From Terfezia claveryi (taxonomy: Eukaryota > Ascomycota > Pezizomycetes > Pezizales > Pezizaceae): a DNA stretch of 64,000 nucleotides. The DNA lies in NCBI GenBank assembly GCA_015179025.1, contig WHUX01000007.1, positions 558,001 through 622,000 of the forward strand, in the 5' to 3' direction. This document shows, piece after piece, positions 1 to 11,075 of the stretch (position 1 is the stretch's first letter; every line of letters begins with the position of its first letter). The position numbers and the translations under genes are program-made. The notes beneath the pieces were generated by a model. It worked only from the letters and a program-made list of their open reading frames with translations. It did not search any database and was not told the origin of the DNA.

Positions 1-1177
1 TGGCTTGGCATAGTAGCCATATTAGGCAGAAATAACAAATCTTGGGATATATCAACCGAGAAAAGGTTAACTGATGGCTTCAGTTACCCGAAACATTCTG
101 CTTTCTGTGTAGATTCTTGTGAGCTATTAGGTCCTTGACTTCGGCCTGGTTTGGTTGAGATAATCCAAGAAATTGCCTGCCGGCATCCCTCCTCAACTGA
201 CCCGAGGGATGAGAAAAGTTTCCTAGAGATTGGTCATCCCTAGCTTATGTAGGCCTCAACTTTAAAGTAGAAGCAATAATTCCTGCCATTCAAATACCCC
301 ATATTCCCTTTCTATTCACAGATCCTATGGCCAACCCTATTCTATGCAATCATGTATTTTTCCCATATATTTTAAGTAATAATATGCATGCGCCCTTGGG
401 TGAATTGTCCAAGAAACTACTATATATATACAAAATAATCCCAAAGTTTGAGCCTATTTGGTTGGAAATTGCACACAAATCACCAAATCGCCATTTGATC
501 CGATTGCCCGTGATGATCCGGTAGCCCGTGCAGTATGGTAGGGGAGATAGACCCGAGGGAGGTCGAGAACATCCTACTCCTTTTGCCTAGTAACACTAGA
601 CTCCCACCCCTTGCTACTGAGCATGTTCTGGACTTCCCTTTCTTTGATCAGGTACCCTCTCGTGCGATTCTCGGCACTTTCAAGTCTGTTGGAGGTAGGG
701 TAATCCTGCAGCTTTATGTGATTGGGTTAAAGGTTATACTGGAAGAATGGATATGGTTATGGGAACGGCTTTATGGATAGAGTCAGAGAATAGGTATTGA
801 CTAAGCTATAATAGTTACTATGCCACTTGCTCCGACACATGCGGCTTTATAGCAATAAGCGTTCTTCACTCTGAGAGTCAAGCATGATGGCTGAGTGAAG
901 AGACTTGATATTCGATGGTGAGCAAAGAAAGTAAGACAAGAGATTGTGGGCCGCCAATTGCCAGAAGTAAGACACAGGTAGGAACCTAGTCTGGTTGCAC
1001 TACCCCTAAAGCAGACCCCGGGGGGATTCCTATAAAGGATCCTCAAATCCCACTCTCATGTTCTCTCTCTCTCCACGCAACGTCTTGTATCTTAGCCGAG
1101 CTTGATACAATACGTTCCTCCTTGGAACCTCTCCCTCTAAATCCATAGCTCCACAGCCAGCGCTCTTTGGAATGTGC
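1..1177. other. Repeat-derived intergenic sequence
   Basis: No reading frame here looks like a conserved protein. The short frames at 327-524 and 535-780 have no recognisable domain. The stretch contains one copy of the recurrent 10-mer TAGTCTGGTT (987-996) and a CT-rich patch near 1060-1075. It is probably decayed transposon sequence, which is inferred from the context and not from a match. Confidence 0.4.
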
Positions 1178-1189
1178 TCACAGCCACAG
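1178..1189 (+). repeat. Left target-site duplication of the A-tailed retroelement
   Basis: TCACAGCCACAG, identical to 1383-1394 immediately after the A20 tail. Confidence 0.75.
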
Positions 1190-1382
1190 TCCACGGGTCA
1201 TCGGCTAGTCCGTTAATGACAGATGGGACCTCTCTTCGTATCCCTTTTTCTATTTAGTTGCGTGGGGTTGGCAGATTAACTTGCCTCTCCCTTGAATCCA
1301 CCCGGGTTTCCGGGTGGCTCCTCATGGCCCCCCTATTGGGCCGCATAGGAGTATTAAGTATTAAAAAAAAAAAAAAAAAAAA
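1190..1382 (+). mobile_element. Short A-tailed non-LTR retroelement (SINE or 5'-truncated LINE)
   Basis: A 193-bp segment ends in 20 uninterrupted A residues (1363-1382). It is bounded by a perfect 12-bp direct repeat, TCACAGCCACAG, at 1178-1189 and 1383-1394. An A-tail with a matching target duplication is the signature of target-primed retrotransposition. It contains no protein-coding frame. A convincing RNA polymerase III A box and B box could not be identified, so whether it is a true SINE or the 3' stump of a LINE is open. A GC-rich palindromic patch (ccacccgggtttccgggtgg, about 1299-1318) lies shortly before the tail. Confidence 0.75.
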
Positions 1383-1394
1383 TCACAGCCACAG
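1383..1394 (+). repeat. Right target-site duplication of the A-tailed retroelement
   Basis: TCACAGCCACAG, identical to 1178-1189 and directly abutting the A tail. Confidence 0.75.
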
Positions 1395-1887
1395 CCCCGT
1401 TACACTAATGGACCAGAGCTAGTCACGTGCCAACTTAGCCACAAGCAACATTCACACTGGTAAAAGTTCATCAGATAATTCCATGCACAGTGGGATCCGT
1501 TTCTTATAAAAAGGCTCCGCCTAAGCAGTGTGGACATACATGCAGCCTTATAGCTATTTCAATCGTTCATCTATGCATATCATATATACAGATGACATGT
1601 AATCCATTATTATAATGCCCAATCACGAAAAACAAATTTGGGGTGAGATTCCCATGCTGCAAGATGACTCAAATCCTCCAGGTTGGTACCTGGCAAGTTA
1701 AATCTCATTACTGCTCATGAAAATGGGCATCAATGTCACAGATTTAATCCTGCCCCCAAACTGGTCTGGATATATTTACAATGACTTATTGCTCTTGCCG
1801 GGTATACTGTCTTGGCTAGAAACTCCTTCCACATCATTCAGCGACTCTCCTCTCGACATACCTACCATGGGACCACAAACTACCCAC

Positions 1888-3079
1888 TCACAAACCCACA
1901 GGCTCATCAGTAACTAGATGGCTTCTGATAGTCTCTATCTCATCCTTCGTAAACCCTAACGTATTCATCATATACCCCTCAACCCCACCATACTCCGACC
2001 TAACGATCTCCACGAACCTTAACATCGATTCCGGCCTGCATCCATCCGTTATTAGCCCACAGCCCCTTTCAACCCTCTGCTAAAAAGACCCACTTTGAGC
2101 TCAACATATTCTCCGCCCTCTCCCTCCCACCCCCATCCATACTCGCCTTATCCTTCATCAAATACTGTAGCATACCCTCCTTCACAGACGCAAGTCCCTC
2201 GGCTGTATACGCATACTCCTTGGCTATATCTTCGTCTCGAACCCCAGCTAGCATCAGGATCAACGCACAGATTACTCCCGTGCGGTCTTTGCCCGCGGTG
2301 CAGTGTATCACACAGGGATCTGGATTTGGTGAGGCAAGGATGTTTTGAAAGATTGTGCGGTAGGCGGTAGGGTCACTGGATAGGATGTGTCGGTATGCAC
2401 TCTCGTGGTCGCCGCTCATGCTGTTGCATATAGTTAGCCATTTTATATATACTATATCGGTTGCAGGGTTGGGGAGGGGGGAACATACTAAGCCTGATAA
2501 CGTTTCGCCAACGCCCTGCACTTTACCCGCTCCTCATATTAGCCACCACCTCTCAGTCAACCTCCAAGTTTCCATCCTTGCTCACCCACACCAACCCAAC
2601 CCTACACTATCCCCCGACATCCAGAGCAGGCGAATCTTACTGTGGACTATAATCCTCAGTCCTAATAACCGGAACAAAGAACCTCTCCACCCCTTCCACC
2701 TCAATAATCTTCGTCAAGTCACCTAACCGTTTAAGCTCCGGCTCGCTGCGGAGGTCGTACATCTTCTTTACGCCGAGGGAGCGGAGTTTTTCTTTTCCGG
2801 CTTCGGTGATTTTGGAAGGCTCGGCGCAGCGGTAGATGAGGCCTTTGCGGACCTGGGGTAAGAATGTGAGCTTAGGAGCTTAGATATGGAAGTAGGCACA
2901 ATGGGTGGGGATCAGGAGGGGTTGCGGGGCAAGGTTGTATAAGAGGGATGGTGTAGAACTAACGGTACCGGTGCCATTGGCGATGGGGTAGCCACCAATG
3001 TCCCGGAAATTGGCTATACCGGGGATGAGAACCCAGGGGGGGAGGTGAGGCCAACGGGACCGGTGTTGTTTGTCGACAT
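1888..3079 (-). CDS. Tyrosine/serine protein phosphatase, IphP/Tyr_phosphatase3 type
   Basis: Predicted cysteine-dependent protein phosphatase. Five exons were assembled by hand on the minus strand: 3079-2964, 2852-2641, 2515-2489, 2420-2094 and 2035-1888. All introns are GT-AG and the phases agree. The product is about 276 aa. The N-terminal part carries the family motif NFRDIGGYPI, the middle has YDLRSEPEL, and the active site is HCTAGKDRTG (CX5R nucleophile loop). The C-terminus has GGVEGYMMNTLGF. The third exon is only 27 nt and encodes ALAKRYQA. The first exon needs one extra G in the G7 run at 3036-3042 to join the start (MSTNNTGPVGLTS) to the NFRD motif, otherwise the frame closes. This is one of several such breaks in the window and is probably an assembly undercall. 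The family is identified by motif; the substrate (protein or phosphoinositide) is unknown. Confidence 0.85.
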
Positions 3080-3906
3080 CACTGTTGAGAGGTGGGGCTT
3101 ATAATATATAGCTGTTGGCGTATTGTATCCTAGGGCTGCCTGGAGCTGTAAGTGGTATTCCGGCACCGGAGTAGAAGATTCAAGAATCCAGAAATGTAGC
3201 CGTATTAATTGGCAGCAGAAGAATACACATAGAAGAAGTCTATCGTGTATTCGCAACGATCCCAGTACCATTGGATGCTTGCTATTCGCCACGACCGAGG
3301 CCTCGCTAAGTCAACGCCCCTTGTCCCTGCCCATGCCAGTACTCCACCCCGAATCCCCCCGCGTTTACACGTTCGCTTCCGTACTCTATCGTGATGTGAG
3401 CCCATGGCACCATTGAGTTATCAGATTCAAGTATTGATTGAGACCCTGGCCTACGTACGAGGTTGCCCCGCAGCAATTGCATACATATTGTACGCACTAC
3501 AAAACCAACCAGACTGCTCGCTAAAGAACAGTTACCCGGTACGTTATGGCGCACACCCGTACATACATTATGCAGTGCCAGCCTGCGGCAGAGTGTGAGA
3601 CATACAGCAGCGGTAAGACAACCACGCAGCGGGGCTTAAGCTCGAAATTCAACTGAGGTTGTATATTCAATCAGGACGACACAGTGTGGGCAGCCACAAG
3701 CACAAGCGCAAGCGCAAGTGGTCCTGGTAGAATTGGTAAAGTTCGACTTGTCGAATTGTATGATATTAAAAGGTTAGATTAGATAAAGGTTGTCAAAAAG
3801 AGAACACCTGGACGGAATCAGTCGACAAATGCGATCTTTTAAAAGCAGTGGGTAAAGAGCAGATTAGTCTGGTTAGAGCAGATCTACATGGAGAGCTTAC
3901 GGAGCG
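3080..3906. other. Intergenic sequence, promoter side of the phosphatase
   Basis: No coding frame that resembles a protein. A partial TAGTCTGGTT-like motif (in reverse, aaccagactg) occurs near 3508 and an exact copy at 3865-3874. Otherwise nothing was recognised. Confidence 0.35.
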
Positions 3907-4118
3907 CTCACACCCAAAAGACTTTTCCTCCTTCCGGTTTGGGAATTTTGCATATGCAATACAGAGTACGGAGTACGGAGTACCTATGCACAAAATGTAT
4001 CTTGGCATTATTCAGCTCCAAAACGGGTTGCAATGGCAATGCAGCCATGTTAGTAGTGGGTTACACCATACCATGTGCCTTCACGAGCTAGTGGTCGCCA
4101 CTCACGTAACTACAGCAC
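3907..4118 (+). repeat. Left arm of a large imperfect inverted repeat
   Basis: This arm matches, in inverted orientation, 5712-5810 (outer part) and 5323-5391 (inner part). Shared blocks include TTGCATATGCAAT, TTGGCATTATTCAGCTCC and GTGGTCGCCACTCACGTAAC. By eye the identity is roughly 80%. The copia remnant lies between the arms, so it may have inserted into an older foldback or MITE-like element. Confidence 0.6.
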
Positions 4119-4270
4119 ACCTTCCAATTGAGTATTGGAAGCAAGAGCCAGCTTGCTGTGCCTTACTTCTTCCTAAGTAAGGTTAGCCTTCGTGGTTAAG
4201 TTATCCACGGAATTTTGGTATCTCTGGCTTAAGGTGGCTAACAAGAAGTCTCTCTTCGCAAAGCCTTCTT

Positions 4271-4879
4271 CTAGAAATGCCTTAAACTTTTGACGATATT
4301 GATCAGGGCCGCCCCTGCCATTTGGAGAACCCTGTTCCATTGATCTTCAGATTTGTCCAAAAATTCAGATACAGACTTCTCCTTGTCCAGCTTAGTGAAC
4401 AGAAGGCAAAGGTTTGCAACCTGATAGACAAATGAGAAGGCGGTATCTCTAAAGAATGTCTCTTTTAGATACTTCCAAATCGCATGCGGGGACTTATACT
4501 TGGATACCTTCTTTAATAAGGGTTTGCTAATCACCTGAATTAAGATTAGCATTGCATGCTTTGAAAGAGCTTGATACCCCTCCCTTTCTAGTATAGATGC
4601 ATGTGGAGGCAGTTGAACTCCTTCAACTACTATGTCCAGAACGTTTAATGCATCAAAGAGCATTATCATCTGGGATGCCCAATCCTCATAGTTCTTTAGA
4701 CCTTCAAGTATCTCAATGTTATTGAACTTGATTGAGCGCGGACGGTTTTATTTAGTGAGAACGAAGGACCTCACTGAAATGAGTTCGGGACATTGGAGAG
4801 GGAGGGAGGTTGATGCAATAGGTGCAAGCGTTGTTGCAGGTGTGCTAGAACCAGCTTCCTGATTCTGCTCGTTGGACAT
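4271..4879 (-). pseudogene. Ty1/copia-type Gag remnant with in-frame stop
   Basis: Reading from an ATG at 4879 (MSNEQNQEAGSST) to 4271 gives a copia-style Gag start. The features are a Ser/Thr/Pro-rich leader, then LEGLKNYEDWASQM, which fits the N-terminal NYxxWxxxM motif of copia Gag/UBN2 proteins, then a helical segment with AIWKYLKETF. One TAA stop interrupts the frame after SVRSFVLTK (near 4750). The polyprotein downstream of Gag (zinc knuckle, integrase, reverse transcriptase) is absent, so the element is truncated and dead. The family call rests on motifs only. Confidence 0.65.
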
Positions 4880-4929
4880 CTCGAAGATATATCGTAGGTG
4901 AATCTATCTTGAGCCTGCGCCGGGGGTCA

Positions 4930-5186
4930 TAACCTATTGGGATAACAAGGTTATGGGCAGCAACACTAGCGAGTGGATAGATAGATAATGGTCAATGAAA
5001 ATCCACTTCACCTGTAAGGATCTGTATGTATATGTGCGTGTGTGTACACGAAGATACGTAAGTATGTATGAGTATGTATGTACGTATGCGAATGTATGTG
5101 AGTGCATATACGTGTGTGAATGTATGTGAGAAGCTCAGTTATTGCTTCCTTAGTTAGTTACTCCAACGAAGGGTGTTCCCCAACAC
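4930..5186 (-). mobile_element. Probable 5' LTR and primer-binding region of the copia remnant
   Basis: On the minus strand, upstream of the gag start, a segment begins TGTTGGGGAACACCC at 5186, as copia LTRs commonly do (TGTTG). It runs through a GTAT-rich low-complexity tract and ends near a CCCATAACC...GGTTATGACC region that could be the LTR end and primer-binding site. The exact 3' border is not fixed and no second LTR copy was found, so the call is tentative. Confidence 0.45.
5036..5130 (+). repeat. Low-complexity GTAT/GTGTAT tract
   Basis: Imperfect microsatellite made of tgtatg/tgtgtg/tacgta words, inside the putative copia LTR. Confidence 0.7.
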
Positions 5187-5322
5187 TTGAATGTCTATGA
5201 AGGAGATATCGCAGTAAATGCCAGCAGGTATAGGTAGTTACGTGAGTGGCATTTATACCATTAAGCAGGTATTCTGGTGATACCATAAAGCAGGTATCTT
5301 GAGGTACTATAAAGTAGGTATT

Positions 5323-5391
5323 GTGCTATAGTTACGTGAGTGGCGACCACTAGCCAGTGAGCTCGTGAAAGCACATGGTATGGTATAACCC
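5323..5391 (-). repeat. Right inverted-repeat arm, inner block
   Basis: Reverse complement of 4058-4118 with few mismatches. The core GTTACGTGAGTGGC also occurs a second time in direct orientation around 5236-5249, so this side has a local tandem duplication. Confidence 0.6.
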
Positions 5392-5711
5392 GCGTACTTA
5401 TCAACAAGTTCTGTTTGGCACAAGCCTCTCGTAGTATTGAATATAGTCTGGTTGCACGACCCACTGATTGAATATACCTAAATGTCCATATGTGACTTGC
5501 AGAGTATGCAAGCCTGCTGCATTAGTTATGCATACGCCAAGTTGCTCCGCATAGGAATTAGCCTTGGCATACTCTTCCAGACGCTGCATACGGCAACATA
5601 GGGACAATTAAGACGTTCTGCACCCAAAGAAGCTACTCAGGGTAGGAGGCGAGCAATAGTAAAGGCAAAACGAATTGCTACATTGGCTGATATAAAACGC
5701 ATTGTCATTAG

Positions 5712-5810
5712 AACTCATTTTGGAGCTGAATAATGCCAAGCTGCATGCGGTACATAGGCATTGCATATGCAACATTCACAAACTAGAAGGAAAAGAACTT
5801 TTGGTGTGAG
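5712..5810 (-). repeat. Right inverted-repeat arm, outer block
   Basis: Reverse complement of about 3907-4028 (TTGGAGCTGAATAATGCCAA, TTGCATATGCAA and AGAAGGAAAAG blocks). It is separated from the inner block by about 320 bp that are not present on the left side. Confidence 0.55.
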
Positions 5811-5830
5811 TCTCCGTACTCTAGATATAA

Positions 5831-7370
5831 TTCCGCACTGCTCTGAAAGTCCAATCTCTTCTTTGATATCGGCCAAAAGTACGAAGATGGGCCTCCACTA
5901 GATCTTCTGCTATCCCCCTCTGCTACCGTGCTGTAGAGCGGGCTTTGTATTGAGCGGTTGGCCTCCTTTAATGATATCTAAAGTCTTATCCTAGTGCGTC
6001 TGTTATTTTGGGGGCAGACCACTGCGTGTAGCATTATAGGGTTTTCATCATTTCTGCATACCTGTCTGAATTGATGTCAGTCTACTCCGTACCCTTGCTA
6101 TATTTACTGTTCTTACAAGTGTATGGAACGTATTATATTGTACATGTTTGATATAAATACCTCCATTGTTGTGATTGATCTGGTTAATTATCGCCTCGTG
6201 TTTCACATATCATCGTTGCATATAAAGGGGGGCGTGCCTAACCTTCGCCCACGCACTGTATGCATATTATGTACCTTTGCCTCTTGTAAGTACAGTTGAT
6301 ATATATACAAGTGACCAGGCATGATCTTAGTGACTAGTACCATCTCAACCAGCATCTCCCAGCCACACCTGAGCTAATTTACTACATGATTACCCTCAGA
6401 TCCCACCCAAACCAATCTGACCTCTCCGATGCTCCCCCCCCTCTTCTACCCCCTTATATACACCGAATATCCTGCTAATAAGCCCACTGCTCCTATGAGG
6501 GGATTTACCTAACCCACCTTCCACAAGCAATCCGGTTTTCTCAACCTGGTGAAGCTTGAGATTGTGCGTGTTGAATATCCTGCCAATGAGCCCACGGCTT
6601 CGATCGCTAACTATGGTATCTCTCTTACAGCTAGCTATTCCAGCATATCATCTGATTCTTCACAGAGAGCTATACTGTCATTTGTTATGGCATGTTTGCG
6701 CACATTACCTTCATATGGCGTGAGATGAGGGTTGCACTTATATAGCCAGAATGAATCTTCCACATACATCCAACTATTTCCTACTCCCGAGCGTTCGAAT
6801 TTCGCCACTCAGACATCCTCGCTATTAAAAAAACCTCAGTGTGGGTAGGTGACCGTAGTCATGGGATATGACTCCCTGCTGTAACATGCTGAGCCAGGGC
6901 AAAAAGCTCGAGCAGTATATAAGTTGCAGAACAGCAGAAATCTACTCATATCTATGCGATAGCTATCTTACTATTTTTATCTATGAATATTTTTCCCACA
7001 GGTTTTTCTTAAAGAGAGCCGGACTGTGCTACATACAAATGGAAGCCCTGGGGAAATACCTTTGCCGGATGCGAAATCCGCATGCTCGATGTGCTCAGAA
7101 ATTAGCTGATTGCTCAGTAGGGTAGGGAGTTGTGGTAGTAACCATGACGATAAGTAGAGACTCATGGCATATTCCAATTTGTACAGGTATACAAGGACCT
7201 GGAATGGTTGTGGAGATGAAAAGAGAGGGAGAAAGAGTCAGCGGAAAAAAATAAATTATTCGAGAACTTCTATTGAGTTACGGGTTTAAAGCATTTTTAT
7301 TTGAGAGGCAGCGGTTGGATCGCTTTTCGGCTGTCTACGCAGTAGAGGGATCCAAAAGAACTAAACGAGG
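5831..7370. other. Repeat-derived intergenic sequence
   Basis: AT-rich sequence with no supported gene. Small frames (for example 6868-7125) have no recognisable domain and biased composition. Nothing else was identified. Confidence 0.35.
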
Positions 7371-7373
7371 ATA

Positions 7374-7763
7374 TCATGGTGCGCTCAACCACAGGTGATC
7401 GCGGCCTTTGCATTGGATTGGATTACTCGTCGGCTCAGATGATTTATGATAAGGGTTCAGAGGCGTACGGATTGGAAGGGTATTACAGCACAGGAAAAGG
7501 AGATTTTGATAGAGGTTTTTACATATCGAGAAGCCACAATTGCGTTTGATTTCACGCAAAAGGTTGTTTGTCGAGATGAGATCGAACCGCCACACAAAAT
7601 ACCAACGATACCACATGAACCACGGCAAGCTCAGAATCTCACATCCCGGGGATCAGTCATTAACAGATGGTGGGCGTCGATAAGGCTATTTGACTTTGAA
7701 GTGAAGCATGTGTCTGGGATTAAACATGGTAAAAAGAGGCGGAAACAGTATAGTGCAGTATAG
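7374..7763 (+). pseudogene. Ty3/gypsy retrotransposon RNase H fragment
   Basis: The frame from about 7446 ends with a motif close to NRWWASIRLFDFEVKHVSG followed by KHGKK. This corresponds to the conserved C-terminal end of the RNase H domain in fungal gypsy polyproteins (RWIAWIRLFDFEVxHVPGxKH...DGLSR). The DGLSR end is replaced by KKRRKQYSAV, and the upstream reverse transcriptase and downstream integrase are missing. It is therefore a short decayed fragment. Confidence 0.55.
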
Positions 7764-7960
7764 ATTTCAGCACTGGCGGCTTTATGGGTTGCAGGGTTGT
7801 TTCACGGAAGGCCTTGCTCAGTACCTATCTATTTATTACCTCTCCCAATTATTGTTTGATTGGAGGAAGAGCAAGTTTCTTTGTCAACGAGGGAAAGCGC
7901 AGTATAGATTGGTACTGGCGGTGCTATGGATTGCATTTCACGGAAGGCGTTGCTCATTAT
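7750..7960 (+). repeat. Diverged two-copy tandem repeat, about 150-bp period
   Basis: The blocks at about 7755-7826 and 7901-7955 share AGTATAGATT, CACTGGCGG/TACTGGCGG, GCTATGGATTGCA-like and TTTCACGGAAGG with the same order and spacing. It sits directly after the gypsy fragment, so it may be part of the same decayed element. Confidence 0.5.
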
Positions 7961-8019
7961 CCTTATCCTATTTTCCTGCCAAGTCACAACTTCAATAATA
8001 ATACAAAAGGAAAGTAAAA

Positions 8020-10549
8020 CAGGAGCCCAAAGAGGGTTTTATCATATTTAAAGTGCATGGTTGCTGCTAATGTGATAAAGTAATCCTGTTTTGTTTGTCA
8101 CTGCATTTCTTTGAGTCTATTACCCTGAACTTCCATTCAGGTTAACCATGGATATTTTCTAGATTGGTGGTTACTGGATGGCAGTTCTCGCACTCGTCTT
8201 GTCGATGAAGTTGAGCCAGATCAGTGCCTGTAGGTGCCAGGGGTAGGTACTGGTAAGGGCTACGGTAGGTACCCTAGATCTTAGGTATCTAGGTCTGGTT
8301 TGCTTTGGAAAAGCCTCCACAAAAGTTAGTTAATACTTGCCCTCAAATCACAGCGCACCAGCCCTACTAAGCCGGTTAAGGTCTTCTGAAACCGCCGGAG
8401 TAGATGTACATGGCTGGTTTCAGGCCGCAAAGGCTCTAATGAAGTAACAAATACGTCAAATACCTATACAAGTGCAAATCATGTATTCAAGAAGGCCAGA
8501 CGGTCCCTATCACCTACAGCAATTTTCACTGAATCACTTACATGTAATCGTCTCTAAATCATACACTAATAGTCAGTCCCATCAGACTCATTACGCTGTT
8601 TTGCCGTATCAGCAAGAAAAGCCTCCTTGAGCCACCAGAAGCCTACATTAGAATATAGAGCATCCTAGTTTGTTCCTTCATACTCGCCACGATACTCCCA
8701 AGCATCACACCATGTTCAGCTCTTCCTTCTTAACGCCCCCGACCCTCCTCAATGTTCTCAATCTTCGCATCAAGATCAGTAATACTCCTGCTGTTCGAAT
8801 AGCGCCAAAAAGTTTTTGTTAATAGCAATGATTCCGAGGCAATTATTCTAGCCCCTGAAGAAAGCCTTGCCCACTTGTGAAAGTACCATACATGTATAAG
8901 GTTTCCCCAACATTTGAGCCCGCCCGACTTTGAACGGAAAACCCGTCGTGCATTCTACCTTGTAAACTCAATTGGTACGCCAATTGTCATTCGTAGCCCA
9001 TACCGAAGTCAGCTTTGGATTGGTGGTAGGTCTAATGACAAAAAAAACTAAAAGACTGTTAGATCTTGATGTTACAGTATGTGCTAGATGGGAATAATTA
9101 TGTAATGACAACAGCTAATATCAATGCATATATTATTTGGGTATATATATAATTTTTTCTTTAGATACTTAATACCCATATGCGGCTCCAGTAAGGGGAC
9201 CATGACGTGCCACCAGTGGCTTCAAGGCCCAAGGATCTCTGAGGTATATGATCGGGTGCTATACTCCCATATGAGATAAACTCCAAGACCAGGTCGTCAC
9301 TGGCTATGCTATTTACTTCTTGCTGTGTGCGACTCCCAAGTGGGACTAGCTCCCTACCCAAAAGGGCACAAACTTACTTGTGTGACTTCCCAGAAAGGGA
9401 TGTTCTGAGTAAACAATTGAAGATCGCCCGCGGAGGTTGATTGGCCGGCCACCCACTACCTTGTAGCCATTACCGCACTAATTTTTTATATATCGATAAT
9501 TATGAGTTTGCATGTCGTAAGACCCACCGGCAGCTATACAAGTTGAACTGCCATTCCACATAACTCAGTACTCGTATTCGAGCTATCTAGCTCATGACGA
9601 GAGCCCGAATCTCCGATCTCCCCGGAGATTATCTCCACCCCTGGGCCGGTCCCTGCCACAACTTACTGGCCGCATGTTTGGCCTAATCTAATATAGACGA
9701 CGCTGTGCAAAATGTGGAAAGATAGAACATATCAAGCCGGTGGTACCTTACCTAAGTAAGTGGGCAGATGAAAACCCGATCGGCGTGGAGAAAAAGGGTA
9801 GAATCAGTGACCCGACGACAGACCTCAAGCCCTATGTCTCGATAACCCTATGCGACATGAGATGACTGTGGGAGAGAGAGGTATTACAAGCCTTTTTTTT
9901 TTTTTTTGATTTCATAGATTTCTAGTTGTCCTTAAGCTTGGTCAACTATCTGGATCGAGTGACCGAACGGAGAACTATTGATGGTGCTCATAGGTCCAGT
10001 AGACCAAAAGATAGATACCCAAAAGCGGAATTTGTGAGATCATACTAATAGTATATTAGGTGGAAGAGGGCGTGGGTAATACCCCCCTCTGCCGCTCTCA
10101 TCTCAGGTCGCATTGAGGGAAGCATCGTTGGAACGCGCGAAGAATGTGAAATAAAAAGGAGAGAGGGGCGCTTCCTTCGGTGAAATTGACTTCCTGTCAC
10201 TTTCCTCCCTTTTCAACTAATTGAAAAGTCTCCCCACATCACACAATGTCTGACTTCCCCTATTTCATCCACCATAAAGTCAATCACCGTTAGTCATGAC
10301 TATATTAGTGGATGAAATATTATAAAGCAGCCCCTCTTTACCTCTTCTTTTTCTCACACAAGTCATGGAAGGAAATCCCGTGCCACTGCTTACACAGGGA
10401 GGGGATGCAAATGCCGAGATGGAAACGAGCCAGGGTGCGGTGATACCAAGGGCTTTGGAAGTACAGGGAGAATGCTTGGGGAACGCACACCAATTATATC
10501 CACCTCGCTTTTGGAGATGCTTTATCCGCTCTTCTCAGATTTGGATCTG
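8020..10549. other. Long repeat-derived intergenic region
   Basis: About 2.5 kb with no supported gene. It holds one exact TTACCCTGAA motif (8120-8129), a run of GGTACC/TAGGTA words at 8230-8295, and a T14 tract near 9894-9907. A TATA-like ATATTATAAAG lies near 10316 ahead of an ATG at 10365, whose frame (about 64 codons before the hAT insertion) has no recognised family. Nothing else was identified. Confidence 0.35.
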
Positions 10550-10557
10550 GCTTAGAT
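10550..10557 (+). repeat. Left 8-bp target-site duplication of the hAT element
   Basis: GCTTAGAT, identical to 13677-13684 on the other side. Confidence 0.9.
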
Positions 10558-10667
10558 CAGTGTTCTCAACGGGCCGGCCATGGTTCAGGCCGCCTGCAGC
10601 CTGGCCTGGGGGCCGAGGACCGTGCACGGCCTGAAACAGACTGGAGCGGCCCCGGCCGAGGTAAATG

Positions 10668-10850
10668 TGGCCTGGACCGGTCTGGACCGGTCTGGACCGG
10701 CCTGGACCAGCCTGGACCGTTTGGACGGCCTGGACCGCCTGGACCGCCTGGACCGCCTGAACGGCCTGGACGGCCTGAACGGCCTGAATGGCCTGAACGG
10801 CCTGAACGGCCTGAACGGCCTGATTGGCCTGAATGCCCTGAATTACCGGA
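10668..10850 (+). repeat. Left subterminal tandem array of the hAT element
   Basis: Roughly nineteen copies of a unit that drifts from CTGGACCGGT (10 bp) to CTGAACGGC (9 bp). The units read as LDRLDGLNG-type or VQAVQA-type peptides in open frames, but this is a consequence of the repeat and not a gene. Subterminal repeats of this kind bind transposase in studied hAT elements. Confidence 0.8.
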
Positions 10851-11075
10851 TTAAGTTCATAAGAGCAGACGACAAAACTGACATATTGATAGCTACATAT
10901 AGACTTCGAAAAAAAAAAAAGGTCGCACACCAAAAAAAAGAAGGTCGGACACATAAAAAAACAAGCAGTCTACGCACACACAAGCTTAAGCCGCATTACT
11001 CTCCAGCTCTAACAACATCTCCCGTACCTGATCAATATCCTTTGAAGAAACTAATCCACCAGGGCCATTGGTACT

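Noticed and set aside
5036..5130. Telomere-like or centromere-like repeat
   Set aside because: The GTAT words are an imperfect microsatellite within a probable LTR, with no TTAGGG array.
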